Source: Candidatus Bathyarchaeota archaeon
GTDB taxonomy: Archaea; Thermoproteota; Bathyarchaeia; Bathyarchaeales; DTEX01
NCBI GenBank assembly: GCA_003601695.1
Contig: PIYH01000002.1
Location: 1-46,706, forward strand
Direction: 5' to 3'
DNA length: 46,706 nt
The notes below the pieces were generated by a model. The model was not told where the DNA came from and searched no databases. It worked only from the letters and a program-made list of their open reading frames with translations. Below, piece after piece: positions 33,705-41,986 of the stretch (position 1 is the first letter of the stretch; every line of letters begins with the position of its first letter). Both the position numbers and the translations under genes were made by a program.

Positions 33705-34811
33705 TTGCCTCTAGTCGAGCTCGTTAACGTGACCAAGAGATTCGGTAAGATCACCGCTTTGAATCGCATAAACCTTTCAGTTGAGGATGGAGAATATCTA
33801 TGCATCCTCGGACCGACTGGGGCAGGTAAGACAACACTTCTGCGTTTGATCGCTGGACTTTTAGAGCCAGATGAAGGTGAAATATACATCGACGGGAGGA
33901 AAGTAAATAAAGTCCCTCCAGAAGAACGAAATGCTGTTTATATGTTCCAGAACTATGCTCTATTCCCTCATATGAACGTCTGGGGGAACGTTTCCTTCGG
34001 TCCGATCATAAAGGAGTGGGATCAGAAGAGAATAAATGACGTTACATCTGAAGTCTTAGAGATGGTTAGACTTGGAGAAAGAAAAAATGCCTACCCACAT
34101 GAGCTAAGTGGAGGAATGCAGCAGAGAGTAGCGCTTGCAAGGGGAATAGCTTCAGGGGCTAGAATACTACTGTTAGATGAGCCGTTCGGCGCATTGGATG
34201 CAAGGCTCAGGGTTAATCTTCGAACACAGCTGAAAAGCCTTGTTAAGGATCAGAGATTAACAGCGATCCACGTCACACATGACCAGGAAGAGGCCTTAAT
34301 GGTATCTGATAGAATAGCCATCCTTCGCGGGGGAAGAATAGAACAAGTAGGCTCTCCACAAGAGATCTACACCAATCCAAAGTCGATATTCACTATAAGC
34401 TTCGTTGGAGGGGCAAACTTCTTCGAAGGAGTAGTTTCAAGAGTGAATAAATTCGGTTCTGAAATAGAGCTTCGAGGTGGTCTCCGCATCCATGTGTCTG
34501 ACCGATCAAGGAATGTGGGTGAGAGAGTTGTGGTTGCCGTTAGGCGTGAACATATCTCTCTGGGGAAAAGCCGCAGAAGGGGATTCAATAATCTCTTAGG
34601 AGAGATAGAGGATGTCATGTTCGTAGGCGGCTCGATGGAGTACATGATTAAACTAGAGAATGATATGACTCTATTCTCTAGGACTCTTCTTAAAGGCTCC
34701 TCAACGCCGCTTCGCAGAGGAGAAATTGTGATAATCTCTTTTCATCCAGGGGAGTGCCGCGTCTTTGAATATCCTAGAAGAGGCCTTCTTAAGGAGATAG
34801 AGGCGATATGA
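33705..34811 (+). CDS. ABC-transporter ATPase 1 with TOBE domain
   Basis: 369 residues. Walker A GPTGAGKT (36-43), Q-loop YMFQNYALFPHMN, signature LSGGMQQRVALARG, Walker B LLLDEPFGALDAR and the switch HVTHDQEEAL are all intact. The C-terminal 130 residues form a TOBE/MOP-like regulatory domain. Start: TTG 33705 gives MPLVELVNVTKRFG, which aligns residue by residue with the next gene's MPEVRLVNVTKRYG, and GGGGTGA (33693-33699) is its ribosome site. A GTG at 33696 overlapping the permease stop is possible. With ATPase 2 it probably forms a heterodimer under the two-headed permease. Confidence 0.92.
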   Translation: MPLVELVNVTKRFGKITALNRINLSVEDGEYLCILGPTGAGKTTLLRLIAGLLEPDEGEIYIDGRKVNKVPPEERNAVYMFQNYALFPHMNVWGNVSFGPIIKEWDQKRINDVTSEVLEMVRLGERKNAYPHELSGGMQQRVALARGIASGARILLLDEPFGALDARLRVNLRTQLKSLVKDQRLTAIHVTHDQEEALMVSDRIAILRGGRIEQVGSPQEIYTNPKSIFTISFVGGANFFEGVVSRVNKFGSEIELRGGLRIHVSDRSRNVGERVVVAVRREHISLGKSRRRGFNNLLGEIEDVMFVGGSMEYMIKLENDMTLFSRTLLKGSSTPLRRGEIVIISFHPGECRVFEYPRRGLLKEIEAI

Positions 34812-35912
34812 ATGCCGGAAGTTAGACTCGTGAATGTCACGAAAAGGTATGGGAGAATACTAGCTAATGATCATGTAAACCTGACAATAAGAGATGGAGA
34901 ATATATCTCTGTGATAGGTCCAAGTGGATGCGGCAAATCCACACTCATAAAGAACATAGCTGGAATAATCGAGCCAGATGAAGGTGAAATATACATTGAC
35001 GGAAAGATAGTTAACAACATTCCAATAGAGGATCGAGGAATCGGATATGTCTTTCAAGATATAGCGTTATTCCCTCATATGAACGTCTGGGAGAATATCA
35101 CTTACGGGCCGGATGTTAAAGGATTCTCACCTGAAGAGACCAAGACGATTGCCCGAGAGATAATTGAGATGATAAAGGTCTCAGCGAGGATTGATGCCTA
35201 TCCGGATGAACTGAGCGGTGGAACGCAGCAGAAAATCGCGGTTGCTAGGGCGCTGATGTCACGTTCGAGCCTAATGCTCCTCGACGAGCCGCTGGGAGCT
35301 CTAGATCTCAAAGTCAGATCAGTTTTACGATATGAGCTCAGGAGAATAGCTAAAGCCTTAGGGATAACCGTTCTCCACGTTACCCACGACCAAGAAGAGG
35401 CCATGTCGATTTCTGATAGGATCGTCGTCATGAGGAAGGGAAGAATAGTTGAATCTGGCAAGCCACTCCAGCTGTACATGAAGCCAAAGAATTTATTCAC
35501 TGCAAATTTTGTAGGTGAAGCTAACTTTCTTGTCGGAAAAATCGAAAAAGTTTCTGAAAAAGGCTTACTTATAGATATTGGAAATGGATTAAAAGTATTC
35601 AGCACGGAAGCTAAGGGAAATATTGGCGACAGAGTTGTGGTTGCTTTTAGGCCGGAATTCATCATACTAAAAGAGAAAATTGATGAAAACGCATTCTTTG
35701 GAGAGATAACTAGAATTGTTTACTCTGGAAGTTTAGTGCGTATAACCGTAGAGACGACGAGTGGAGATGAGATTCTCATTAAGAATCCCCTAAAATTCGG
35801 TGAGCCTCCTCCGGAGACCGGCGAAAAACTAACATTTAGCATTCCGCCAGAGAATGTACTGGTATACCCGTATCCGGAAGCGGGATTACATAAGGAATTA
35901 AGTCTAGAATGA
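34812..35912 (+). CDS. ABC-transporter ATPase 2 with TOBE domain
   Basis: 366 residues, a paralogue of the preceding ATPase (same Walker A position 36-43, GPSGCGKS). It has Q-loop YVFQDIALFPHMN, signature LSGGTQQKIAVARA, Walker B LMLLDEPLGALDLK and switch HVTHDQEEAM, so it should hydrolyse ATP. The TOBE domain ends with ENVLVYPYPEAGLHKEL, parallel to ATPase 1's GECRVFEYPRRGLLKEI, showing a tandem duplication followed by divergence. ATG 34812 follows the previous stop directly, with GGAGATAGAGG upstream. It is the last clear gene of the transporter operon. Confidence 0.92.
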   Translation: MPEVRLVNVTKRYGRILANDHVNLTIRDGEYISVIGPSGCGKSTLIKNIAGIIEPDEGEIYIDGKIVNNIPIEDRGIGYVFQDIALFPHMNVWENITYGPDVKGFSPEETKTIAREIIEMIKVSARIDAYPDELSGGTQQKIAVARALMSRSSLMLLDEPLGALDLKVRSVLRYELRRIAKALGITVLHVTHDQEEAMSISDRIVVMRKGRIVESGKPLQLYMKPKNLFTANFVGEANFLVGKIEKVSEKGLLIDIGNGLKVFSTEAKGNIGDRVVVAFRPEFIILKEKIDENAFFGEITRIVYSGSLVRITVETTSGDEILIKNPLKFGEPPPETGEKLTFSIPPENVLVYPYPEAGLHKELSLE

Positions 35913-36225
35913 CCCTTTAGACCGGCTCTTTCATAAAGCTAAAATAGAAATATAACTTTCATAAGTCCTTGAAACCGTAAAGGTAGATTTGTACCTTTCG
36001 ACAACGAAGAATCCAGCTTTTTCCTAAAATTATATGCCTAAAAGACAATTTCTATGCCTTAATTACTTAATTAGGTTAAATAGAATGATTCTGCATATTA
36101 GAGTTATATCTAAAGGTGACGATGGATAAGGGGTATAATAACGGAGTTTTCCGGATAGAGAGTAAACCTTAAAATATAGCTTAGTTCAAAAATCTGAGCG
36201 TAACGATAATGCGGGAGATTAATCC
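35913..36225. other. 313-base AT-rich spacer after the ABC operon
   Basis: No gene is evident on either strand. Near its start is the hairpin-forming AAAGGTA...TACCTTT (35979-35998). Near its end CCTTAAAATATAG (36170-36182) could be the TATA box for the DUF47 gene, followed by GCGGGAGA as ribosome site before ATG 36226. The rest shows only AT-rich sequence with the repeated word CTTAATTA near 36060. Confidence 0.4.
35979..35998. repeat. Inverted repeat AAAGGTA-N6-TACCTTT
   Basis: Seven-base perfect arms with a six-base loop start 67 bases after the second ATPase gene. It may form a terminator-like hairpin at the 3' end of the transporter mRNA or be a regulator site for the DUF47 gene downstream. 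No other copy was noticed. Confidence 0.3.
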
Positions 36226-36877
36226 ATGGAACGTTGGTTTGAGAAGAGAAGAGTAAATAAGGTTTTAGAGATAGCTTATCGACAAATGGCTGTTGCCTTA
36301 GACACGATTAACGATCTTGAAAGAGCGATAGATCTAACTACGCAGAGAAGGAAGGATTCCTCAAAGACCACGATAGCTAGACTCTTCAAAACCGAAGAGG
36401 AAGTAGATGACTTAAGAAGAGTAGTCTTCGAGGAACTCACCAAGGGAACGATATCTCCAAGAGACCGCGAGGACATAATGAAGCTTGTTACAAACCTTGA
36501 TAAAGTAGCTGACCACGTTAAAGATGCGGCTAGAAATCATTCTTCTCGACGCGGAGATTCCTAAAGAGATATGGGATGCATACCATGAAATGGCGCATGG
36601 GATAGTTAGCACAGCCGGAGCGTTAAGGGAGAGCCTAAAAAGCTTAGGAGAGGATAATTCAAGGGCAAGAGTTATGTCTGAAAGAGTTGAGGAGGAAGAG
36701 AATAAAGTCGATAAGAAATTTCTAGAGATAAAATCTTTACTACTGAGTTATGGAGACAAGTTAAATCCAGCTTCCTTGATACTTCTAAAGGATCTACTTG
36801 ACTCGATGGAAGAGGCGACTGATAGATGCGCAGATACAGGAGATTACATTCGAATTCTAACAGTCTCGTTTAAATGA
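36226..36877 (+). pseudogene. DUF47/PhoU-like phosphate-transport regulator, frameshifted
   Basis: Two overlapping frames make up one DUF47 protein of about 215 residues, the usual family size. The first (36226-36564) gives MERWFEKRRVNKVLEIAYRQ to VTNLDKVADHVKDAARN and then runs into a false tail and stop. The second frame (+1), open from 36524 and ending at 36877, continues exactly where the family expects: ILLDAEIPKEIWDAYHEMAH to LDSMEEATDRCADTGDYIRI. Removing one base near 36537-36541 (AAATCATTC) restores one frame. DUF47 proteins form PhoU-like helical bundles that regulate phosphate transporters. A sequencing error, a recent mutation or programmed frameshifting would all fit. No pit transporter is adjacent. 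Ribosome site GCGGGAGA. Confidence 0.8.
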
Positions 36878-36919
36878 TATTCCCAAAATTAATAATCTGC
36901 AAATCTAGAAGACAACTCG

Positions 36920-38152
36920 TTATACCGATTTTTTCTCCGCGGCCTTCTCAAGAGCTGCAACAGCAGGCAATTTGCTTCCTGTCAGGAATTCTATAAGCGC
37001 CCCTCCAGCTATGCTTATATATGACACCTTATCACCTAGTCCTAGCTCTTGAACCGCTGCTACTGTATGTCCTCCTCCAACAAGTGAGAACGCTTCCGAC
37101 TCGGCTACAGCCTCAAAAATCTCCTTTGTACCCTTCGAGAATTCCTTCCTTTCATATACTCCGGGCGGGCCGCTTACTACTATTGACTTCGCCTTCCTTA
37201 TTATCTCACAATACTCTTTGATGGTCTTTGCTCCTATATCAAGTATTGAATATTCTGTTGGAAGATCTCGAATTGAAATCTCCTTTCTTCTCCCTTCAAT
37301 ATTGATTGCAACATCTACTGGTACCCTAATCTTCCCGGGATGCCTTGCCATGAGCTCCTTAATGCCCGGAATTAGATCTAGAACCTTTTGTTTCTCGAGG
37401 AGCTCCATATTAGGTTTCCCTAGGTCAACGCCGGTTGCAGCGAGGAAGAGATGACCGGTCACTCCGCCCGTTAAAACGTAATCTGCGATTCCATTATTTA
37501 GAACGTGCCGGGATATCTTTAATGAATCATCTGCCTTCGCTCCTCCCAAAATGAAGATGCAAGGCTTCTCCGGAGACTCCAGCACCCTCGATAGAGCTCT
37601 GAGCTCACGCTCCATGATTCTACCCGCAACGCTTGGTAACGCAGCTATGAAGCCTACGACTGAAGCGTGAGACCTATGAGCCGCTGAGAAGGCGTCAAAA
37701 ACAAACAGGTCGGCTAATGATGCTAATTCCCTTACAAATTCCGATCTGGCATGTTCCTCAGGGTTCTTTGACTTCCGCTCATCCGGGTAAGATCGTGTAT
37801 TCTTTAGTAGGATGAGCTCGCCCTCCTTCAGCTCCCTTATCGCCCTCTTGGCTTCTTCTCCGTATAGATCATCAACGTATCTCACTGGTTTACCTAGAAT
37901 TTCACTCAGCCTCTTGGCATGCTGATCAAGTGGAATGAAATCCGGATCTCCCGGGCGTCCCTGATGAGCTAATATAACAACCTTCGCTCCTTTTTCAGAT
38001 AGCTCTTTAAGCGTGGTCTTTCCATGAGCTTTTATTCTAGTGTCATCGAGAATCTTCTTGGTCTCCGGATCAACTGGAGAGTTAAAGTCCACTCTCACAA
38101 GAACCGTTTTGCCCTTAACATCTACATCGTCCAACGTAAGGAATCTAGGCAT
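36920..38152 (-). CDS. pgk: Phosphoglycerate kinase
   Basis: 410 residues. The N-terminal VLVRVDFNSPVDPETKK (17-33) and the HQGRPG segment bind 3-phosphoglycerate; FILGGAKADDSLKI and VSGPPGVYERKEF with GGGHTVAAV form the nucleotide domain. It converts 1,3-bisphosphoglycerate and ADP to 3-phosphoglycerate and ATP, and the reverse in gluconeogenesis. Archaeal features include the DDxRIKAHGKTTLKEL segment. It follows the GAPDH gene by 32 bases on the same strand, so the two glycolytic steps are co-expressed. GGTGA precedes ATG 38152 by 4 bases. Confidence 0.97.
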   Translation of the reverse strand: MPRFLTLDDVDVKGKTVLVRVDFNSPVDPETKKILDDTRIKAHGKTTLKELSEKGAKVVILAHQGRPGDPDFIPLDQHAKRLSEILGKPVRYVDDLYGEEAKRAIRELKEGELILLKNTRSYPDERKSKNPEEHARSEFVRELASLADLFVFDAFSAAHRSHASVVGFIAALPSVAGRIMERELRALSRVLESPEKPCIFILGGAKADDSLKISRHVLNNGIADYVLTGGVTGHLFLAATGVDLGKPNMELLEKQKVLDLIPGIKELMARHPGKIRVPVDVAINIEGRRKEISIRDLPTEYSILDIGAKTIKEYCEIIRKAKSIVVSGPPGVYERKEFSKGTKEIFEAVAESEAFSLVGGGHTVAAVQELGLGDKVSYISIAGGALIEFLTGSKLPAVAALEKAAEKKSV

Positions 38153-38184
38153 AAATTCACCCTAAAACATAAAAATTAGGTTTT

Positions 38185-39255
38185 TTAATATAGAACTTCT
38201 GGGATTTTCAGAGCCTTGTTAGTCTTCTCGATGCTTCTGCTCCCGTCCTTCTCGATCAGAGTTAACGCTCTAATCGCATCGATGTTTTCCGGTATGACAT
38301 CGTTCTCGTTGGGGCAGGCAGCCGCTAATAGTAGCTCATTCTCACCTATCACCGTCACGAAGTCTTCCCACAATGGAATCGTGTATATATCTCCTCTTGG
38401 AAGTCCTAAATCTCGGCTTATCTCAATTATCGACGCTAAACCGATGACTCCATCCTTAGAGTTCACAAATGTTAATCTAGGCTCGCTTCGTAGAGCTTCA
38501 AGAGCCTCATCGCGCGTTATCTTCTGATCGAATGTTATATCGTAGAAGTGGAAGTGATGCATAGTATGGGATCCTTTAACCGCCGCGCTGTAGAGATCGG
38601 GGATCGCATCATGTATAACCGTCTTAACGTCCGGAGCGTGGTGACTTGGGAGATGTGATGGAACAACAGTATTCATTATTCCTCCAGTATCTCCCTTTAC
38701 AGGATCCGTTGCGCGACGAACTAGAAACATCCTAGCCTTCTTAACCTTAAAGTTCGTGTAGAGCGCATGGAATATTCTACATGCAGCTGTAGTGTTGCAG
38801 GATACGATTCTGCAGTATCTATGTCCACTCTCAGCCTTCTCGACGGCCTCCCCGTAATTACATTGAGCTACAAAGCTTAGATTCGCAACTTCATGCTTCT
38901 CTCCGCCTTCAAAAATAGCCTTTACGCCATATTTGTCATATAATGTCTCCTTGTTCTTAGCGCCGAAGCCAGCCGGTGCACAGTCAACCATAATGTCTAC
39001 TGCTCCCTTACGAAGTAGATCTTCCAGCGTTCCAGCGACATCGATTCCACCTTTCTTCATCGCATCAACCCGTTGTGGATCTGTCACGCTACAGTAGATC
39101 GTGTATCCCTTCTTCTGAGCCATCTTCACACGCCAGTCAGATACTACATCAGCCACTCCGACTATCTCCATGTCGTCCTGTAGAGCTACAGCGTCTGCAA
39201 CTCTCTTCCCTATAACGCCATATCCGTTTAATAGCACCTTAACCTTCCCATTCAA
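38185..39255 (-). CDS. gap: Archaeal-type (class II) glyceraldehyde-3-phosphate dehydrogenase
   Basis: 356 residues from TTG 39255. The Rossmann start VKVLLNGYGVIGKRVADAV, and the catalytic Cys in RIVSCNTTAACRI, define class II GAPDH of archaea. It oxidises glyceraldehyde-3-phosphate with NAD(P) and phosphate, or works in reverse. The start is moved from ATG 39279 because GGAGG (39266-39270) lies 10 bases before TTG 39255 and because family members begin right at the first beta strand; the longer start would add eight residues. It heads the gap-pgk pair. Confidence 0.96.
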   Translation of the reverse strand: MNGKVKVLLNGYGVIGKRVADAVALQDDMEIVGVADVVSDWRVKMAQKKGYTIYCSVTDPQRVDAMKKGGIDVAGTLEDLLRKGAVDIMVDCAPAGFGAKNKETLYDKYGVKAIFEGGEKHEVANLSFVAQCNYGEAVEKAESGHRYCRIVSCNTTAACRIFHALYTNFKVKKARMFLVRRATDPVKGDTGGIMNTVVPSHLPSHHAPDVKTVIHDAIPDLYSAAVKGSHTMHHFHFYDITFDQKITRDEALEALRSEPRLTFVNSKDGVIGLASIIEISRDLGLPRGDIYTIPLWEDFVTVIGENELLLAAACPNENDVIPENIDAIRALTLIEKDGSRSIEKTNKALKIPEVLY

Positions 39256-39364
39256 AGCTAACAAACCTCCATTTTGCATTAACTTCTCTCAGAAAAGTAT
39301 TAAATCTTTTTCATAAATAATTGATTCTGATCATCTTATTGAATAAGTCGCAACAGATGAGAGG

Positions 39365-39973
39365 CTAGAGAAGATTCGGTTTTATTCTTAGATATATTAA
39401 GGGTCCCCTCTCCTTCCGTATCTCTGAAACTCTTCTTGAAAGTGCATTGTAGATGTCTATCGGATCTAACTTTAGACTCTTCGGATTTACATTTGGATTT
39501 CGCAGACGCCTCGCAATCTCCTCCACTATAAGGTTTTCAGCGATGAAACTTGCCATACATATTTCTCCTTGAGAGATAAGCTTGCTTGTCATCAAATTCT
39601 TAAGTTCCTTCTTGAATTCTAATCTCCTATATATTTTCTTTGCCTCTTTAATTCTTTTCTCAGCATTCGGCGGAAGTCTCGGCTTTGCATGTAGAAGCTT
39701 AACTCTCTCCCTCCATTTTCCAAGCCATATAGTAATCCAGGATTTTACAAAGGTCAGAAACTCGTCTCTTTCGTCATACATCATCCCTTCAAGAGCGTCA
39801 CAGAAGGATCCGCCTATCAGAGAGAGTTTCTGTTTAATCCATTCCTCCAGATCTTTAGAGGCATACACAACCATTTGATAATCTGAAGAATAAGGCTCAA
39901 ATTGAGGGATACGATTCTTCATCTCCTCGGCGAGGATGGAAATTAATCTTCTCCGGAGGGAAATAATCTTCAT
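39365..39973 (-). CDS. Conserved-looking helical protein of unknown function (202 aa)
   Basis: The protein is mostly helical and basic. It has SLRRRLISILAEEMKNRIPQ at the N-terminus, a Trp-rich centre (VKSWITIWLGKWRERVKLL), a Lys-rich stretch (EKRIKEAKKIYRRLEFKKEL) and a C-terminal LDPIDIYNALSRRVSEI ending in GPLIYLRIKP. Charge and lack of signal or membrane segments suggest a cytoplasmic protein that might bind nucleic acid or a complex. No motif I know is present. It sits 110 bases upstream of gap on the same strand, with an AT-rich promoter-like gap between. The start ATG 39973 has only a weak GGG site. Confidence 0.6.
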   Translation of the reverse strand: MKIISLRRRLISILAEEMKNRIPQFEPYSSDYQMVVYASKDLEEWIKQKLSLIGGSFCDALEGMMYDERDEFLTFVKSWITIWLGKWRERVKLLHAKPRLPPNAEKRIKEAKKIYRRLEFKKELKNLMTSKLISQGEICMASFIAENLIVEEIARRLRNPNVNPKSLKLDPIDIYNALSRRVSEIRKERGPLIYLRIKPNLL

Positions 39974-40040
39974 CTATAACCCGCACAACCTACTTAGTAA
40001 ATGCTTCATATAAGATTTAAGGTTGCCTCTTTATTAGCGA

Positions 40041-40940
40041 TTACAGTGGAAGATCCTCTCTTCTAGGAAGCCCGTTTCTAGCTCCCATCTTCATTAAGGT
40101 TCTGGAGGCGACGAAGTTTCCGAGAATACCACATTCTCTAAGCGACATGTTTTTCATCAGTCCATATATGAAGCCAGCGCAGAAGGCATCTCCGGCGCCA
40201 GTTGAATCAACAACCTTCACTCTGAACGGCTCGATTACATGTTGTTCTTTGCCATCCGTTACATAACATCCGCGAGAGCCGAGCTTGACAGCGACTATTT
40301 TTACACCTTCCTTCAATAGAATCTGAGAGCCTTCAACATAGTTCTTTCCCGTCAGAATTCTGATCTCGTGTTCATTCGGGAATAACGCGAGGCATCTTTC
40401 AATCATGGGCTTTAGCTCCGCAAGCCCTTTACGAGCATATATCATTCCCGGATCAATCGTCACTGGGATATCTGATAGCATCTTAACAATCTCTTTCTGA
40501 ACATTAAATGAGGATTCGCCGATAAAGGAGGATAGATGCAACAAACCTGCTTGCGATGCATAATCCATGTCAATCTCCTCTAGACTTAGCGAATCGTTTA
40601 CTCCTGGATCCACGTAGAGAGCTCGTTCACCCGCCTCATCTACGAATCCTATAACAACCCCGCTTCGTCCATGCGAAGCAACAACGATGCCGTCAGTATT
40701 TACGCCCTCCTCGATGAAAGATCTCATCAGCATCTCGCCTTCCCTATCTCTAGCAACCTTTCCGATGAAGCCAGTCTTCACGCCGAGCCTCGCCAATCCC
40801 ACAGCCGTGTTTGCGGCTGAGCCTCCCGGAGCCTCCTTAAAGTCTAGAATCTCACTCTCCTCATCTGCAGATGCTATCCTATCTACCTTGTAGAGCTTGT
40901 CAACGTTTAATGCTCCGAAGCAGATAACGTCGAGCTTCAA
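40041..40940 (-). CDS. PfkB-family carbohydrate/nucleoside kinase
   Basis: 299 residues of the ribokinase fold. Substrate side: APGGSAANTAVGLARLG (37-53). ATP/anion-hole side: DSTGAGDAFCAGFIYGL, with the catalytic Asp after GAG. The family phosphorylates sugars, nucleosides or related ring compounds. The start is TTG 40940 and overlaps the stop of ftr by four bases (TTGA, 40937-40940), so both proteins come from one message and probably one pathway. A role in methanopterin or C1-cofactor synthesis is a reasonable guess from this link, not from sequence. Confidence 0.9.
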   Translation of the reverse strand: MKLDVICFGALNVDKLYKVDRIASADEESEILDFKEAPGGSAANTAVGLARLGVKTGFIGKVARDREGEMLMRSFIEEGVNTDGIVVASHGRSGVVIGFVDEAGERALYVDPGVNDSLSLEEIDMDYASQAGLLHLSSFIGESSFNVQKEIVKMLSDIPVTIDPGMIYARKGLAELKPMIERCLALFPNEHEIRILTGKNYVEGSQILLKEGVKIVAVKLGSRGCYVTDGKEQHVIEPFRVKVVDSTGAGDAFCAGFIYGLMKNMSLRECGILGNFVASRTLMKMGARNGLPRREDLPL

Positions 40941-41860
40941 GAGAAGAGATCCCTCAAGTATATTTTGTAATCCCCAAGCTTTCCGCCGTAGTTTCCAGCG
41001 GATATCTTAACTACTCCATCAACTTTAGATGCTGCTTCGATGCCGATCTTCATAGCCTTTCTGACAGATTCTAATGTTATGCCATTTATTACTACTTCAG
41101 GAATGTAGTTGACGCCTTCGGGAACCTTAGATGCGCCTCCAAGTCTCCCTTTTAATGATGGACAATATGGATGGTTTGTAGTAGGCCCTATCTCCGGAAA
41201 TTTCGTCTCAGTCTTAGATCCAGCTGAACATATATCGAATGGTGTGACAACACCTTCTACTTTATGTATTGCTTCTAAAGCTTTCTTTCCAGCCTCCATA
41301 ACTGCTTCCTTTGTCTCACACATATACCAGAAGTTTCCGCCAGTAACCCCACGTCCATATCCAAGATAACGTTCTATCTTGAAATCCGGCACCATTACAG
41401 GAATTATTATCATTTCGCGGCTATAGAGATTCTCAATCCATTCGTAGCCGTCTCCACAATGACCTATACGTTCCATCGCGTCAACTTTACCTATCGGATA
41501 TAGACATGCATCAAAGACCGCTGTGAATGGCTTTACAAGTATATCTTGCCTTATTCGGTAAGAAAACTCCCTATAGAACTTGCTGACAACCTTATCTAAA
41601 GGCTTATCCTTTTCGAAAGCAGCCCAGAATTGGAGGATCACACCTAAACGTCCATCAGGAGTTTCATCTTTTCCGAGATATCTTTCCACCCCTCCCTCAA
41701 TTCTACCGATCACTATAGAGGGAGTTGCAGTTGCATCCTCCCCGGCTTTTCTAAGCGTCTCCTCATCATCAGCTGTGACCAGAATCCTGAAGTACAATCC
41801 CTCGAAGGCCTCGGCATAAGTGTCCTCGATCTCCACTCTCATCTCAGCCTCATTCCTCAT
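40937..41860 (-). CDS. ftr: Formylmethanofuran:tetrahydromethanopterin formyltransferase
   Basis: 307 residues. Ftr moves the formyl group from formylmethanofuran to H4MPT, a step in methanogenesis, the archaeal Wood-Ljungdahl methyl branch and formaldehyde oxidation. VEIEDTYAEAFEGLYFRILV, ATATPSIVIGRIEGGVE, DGRLGVILQFWA, FDACLYP and GGNFWYMCET are characteristic, and the C-terminus ends AGNYGGKLGDYKIYLRDL, as in the family. Two starts compete: ATG 41860, about 25 bases after a TATA-like GCATATATCC, and ATG 41842, with GAGG 5 bases upstream. No other C1 gene lies in the window, so the direction of the pathway is open. Confidence 0.95.
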   Translation of the reverse strand: MRNEAEMRVEIEDTYAEAFEGLYFRILVTADDEETLRKAGEDATATPSIVIGRIEGGVERYLGKDETPDGRLGVILQFWAAFEKDKPLDKVVSKFYREFSYRIRQDILVKPFTAVFDACLYPIGKVDAMERIGHCGDGYEWIENLYSREMIIIPVMVPDFKIERYLGYGRGVTGGNFWYMCETKEAVMEAGKKALEAIHKVEGVVTPFDICSAGSKTETKFPEIGPTTNHPYCPSLKGRLGGASKVPEGVNYIPEVVINGITLESVRKAMKIGIEAASKVDGVVKISAGNYGGKLGDYKIYLRDLFS

Positions 41861-41880
41861 CTATTATTATTCATTCTAAG

Positions 41881-41890
41881 GGATATATGC
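41881..41890 (-). promoter_or_regulatory. TATA-like box for ftr-pfkB
   Basis: The minus strand reads GCATATATCC centred about 25 bases before ATG 41860. A second TATA-like GTATAAAGG lies further up near 41905-41913. Either could drive the ftr-pfkB transcript; the region is shared with the divergent gene that starts at 41987. Confidence 0.35.
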
Positions 41891-41986
41891 AGAAATGTAT
41901 TAACCTTTATACTCTCCATAGTCTACGAGAAAGATTATAAGTATTCAAGCATACGAAGAGATTAGTCGTGATCAAGAGGTGTCTTT

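Noticed and set aside
36524..36877. Second DUF47 frame as an independent gene
   Set aside because: It lacks a ribosome site and contains only the second half of the family; it is better seen as part of one frameshifted gene.
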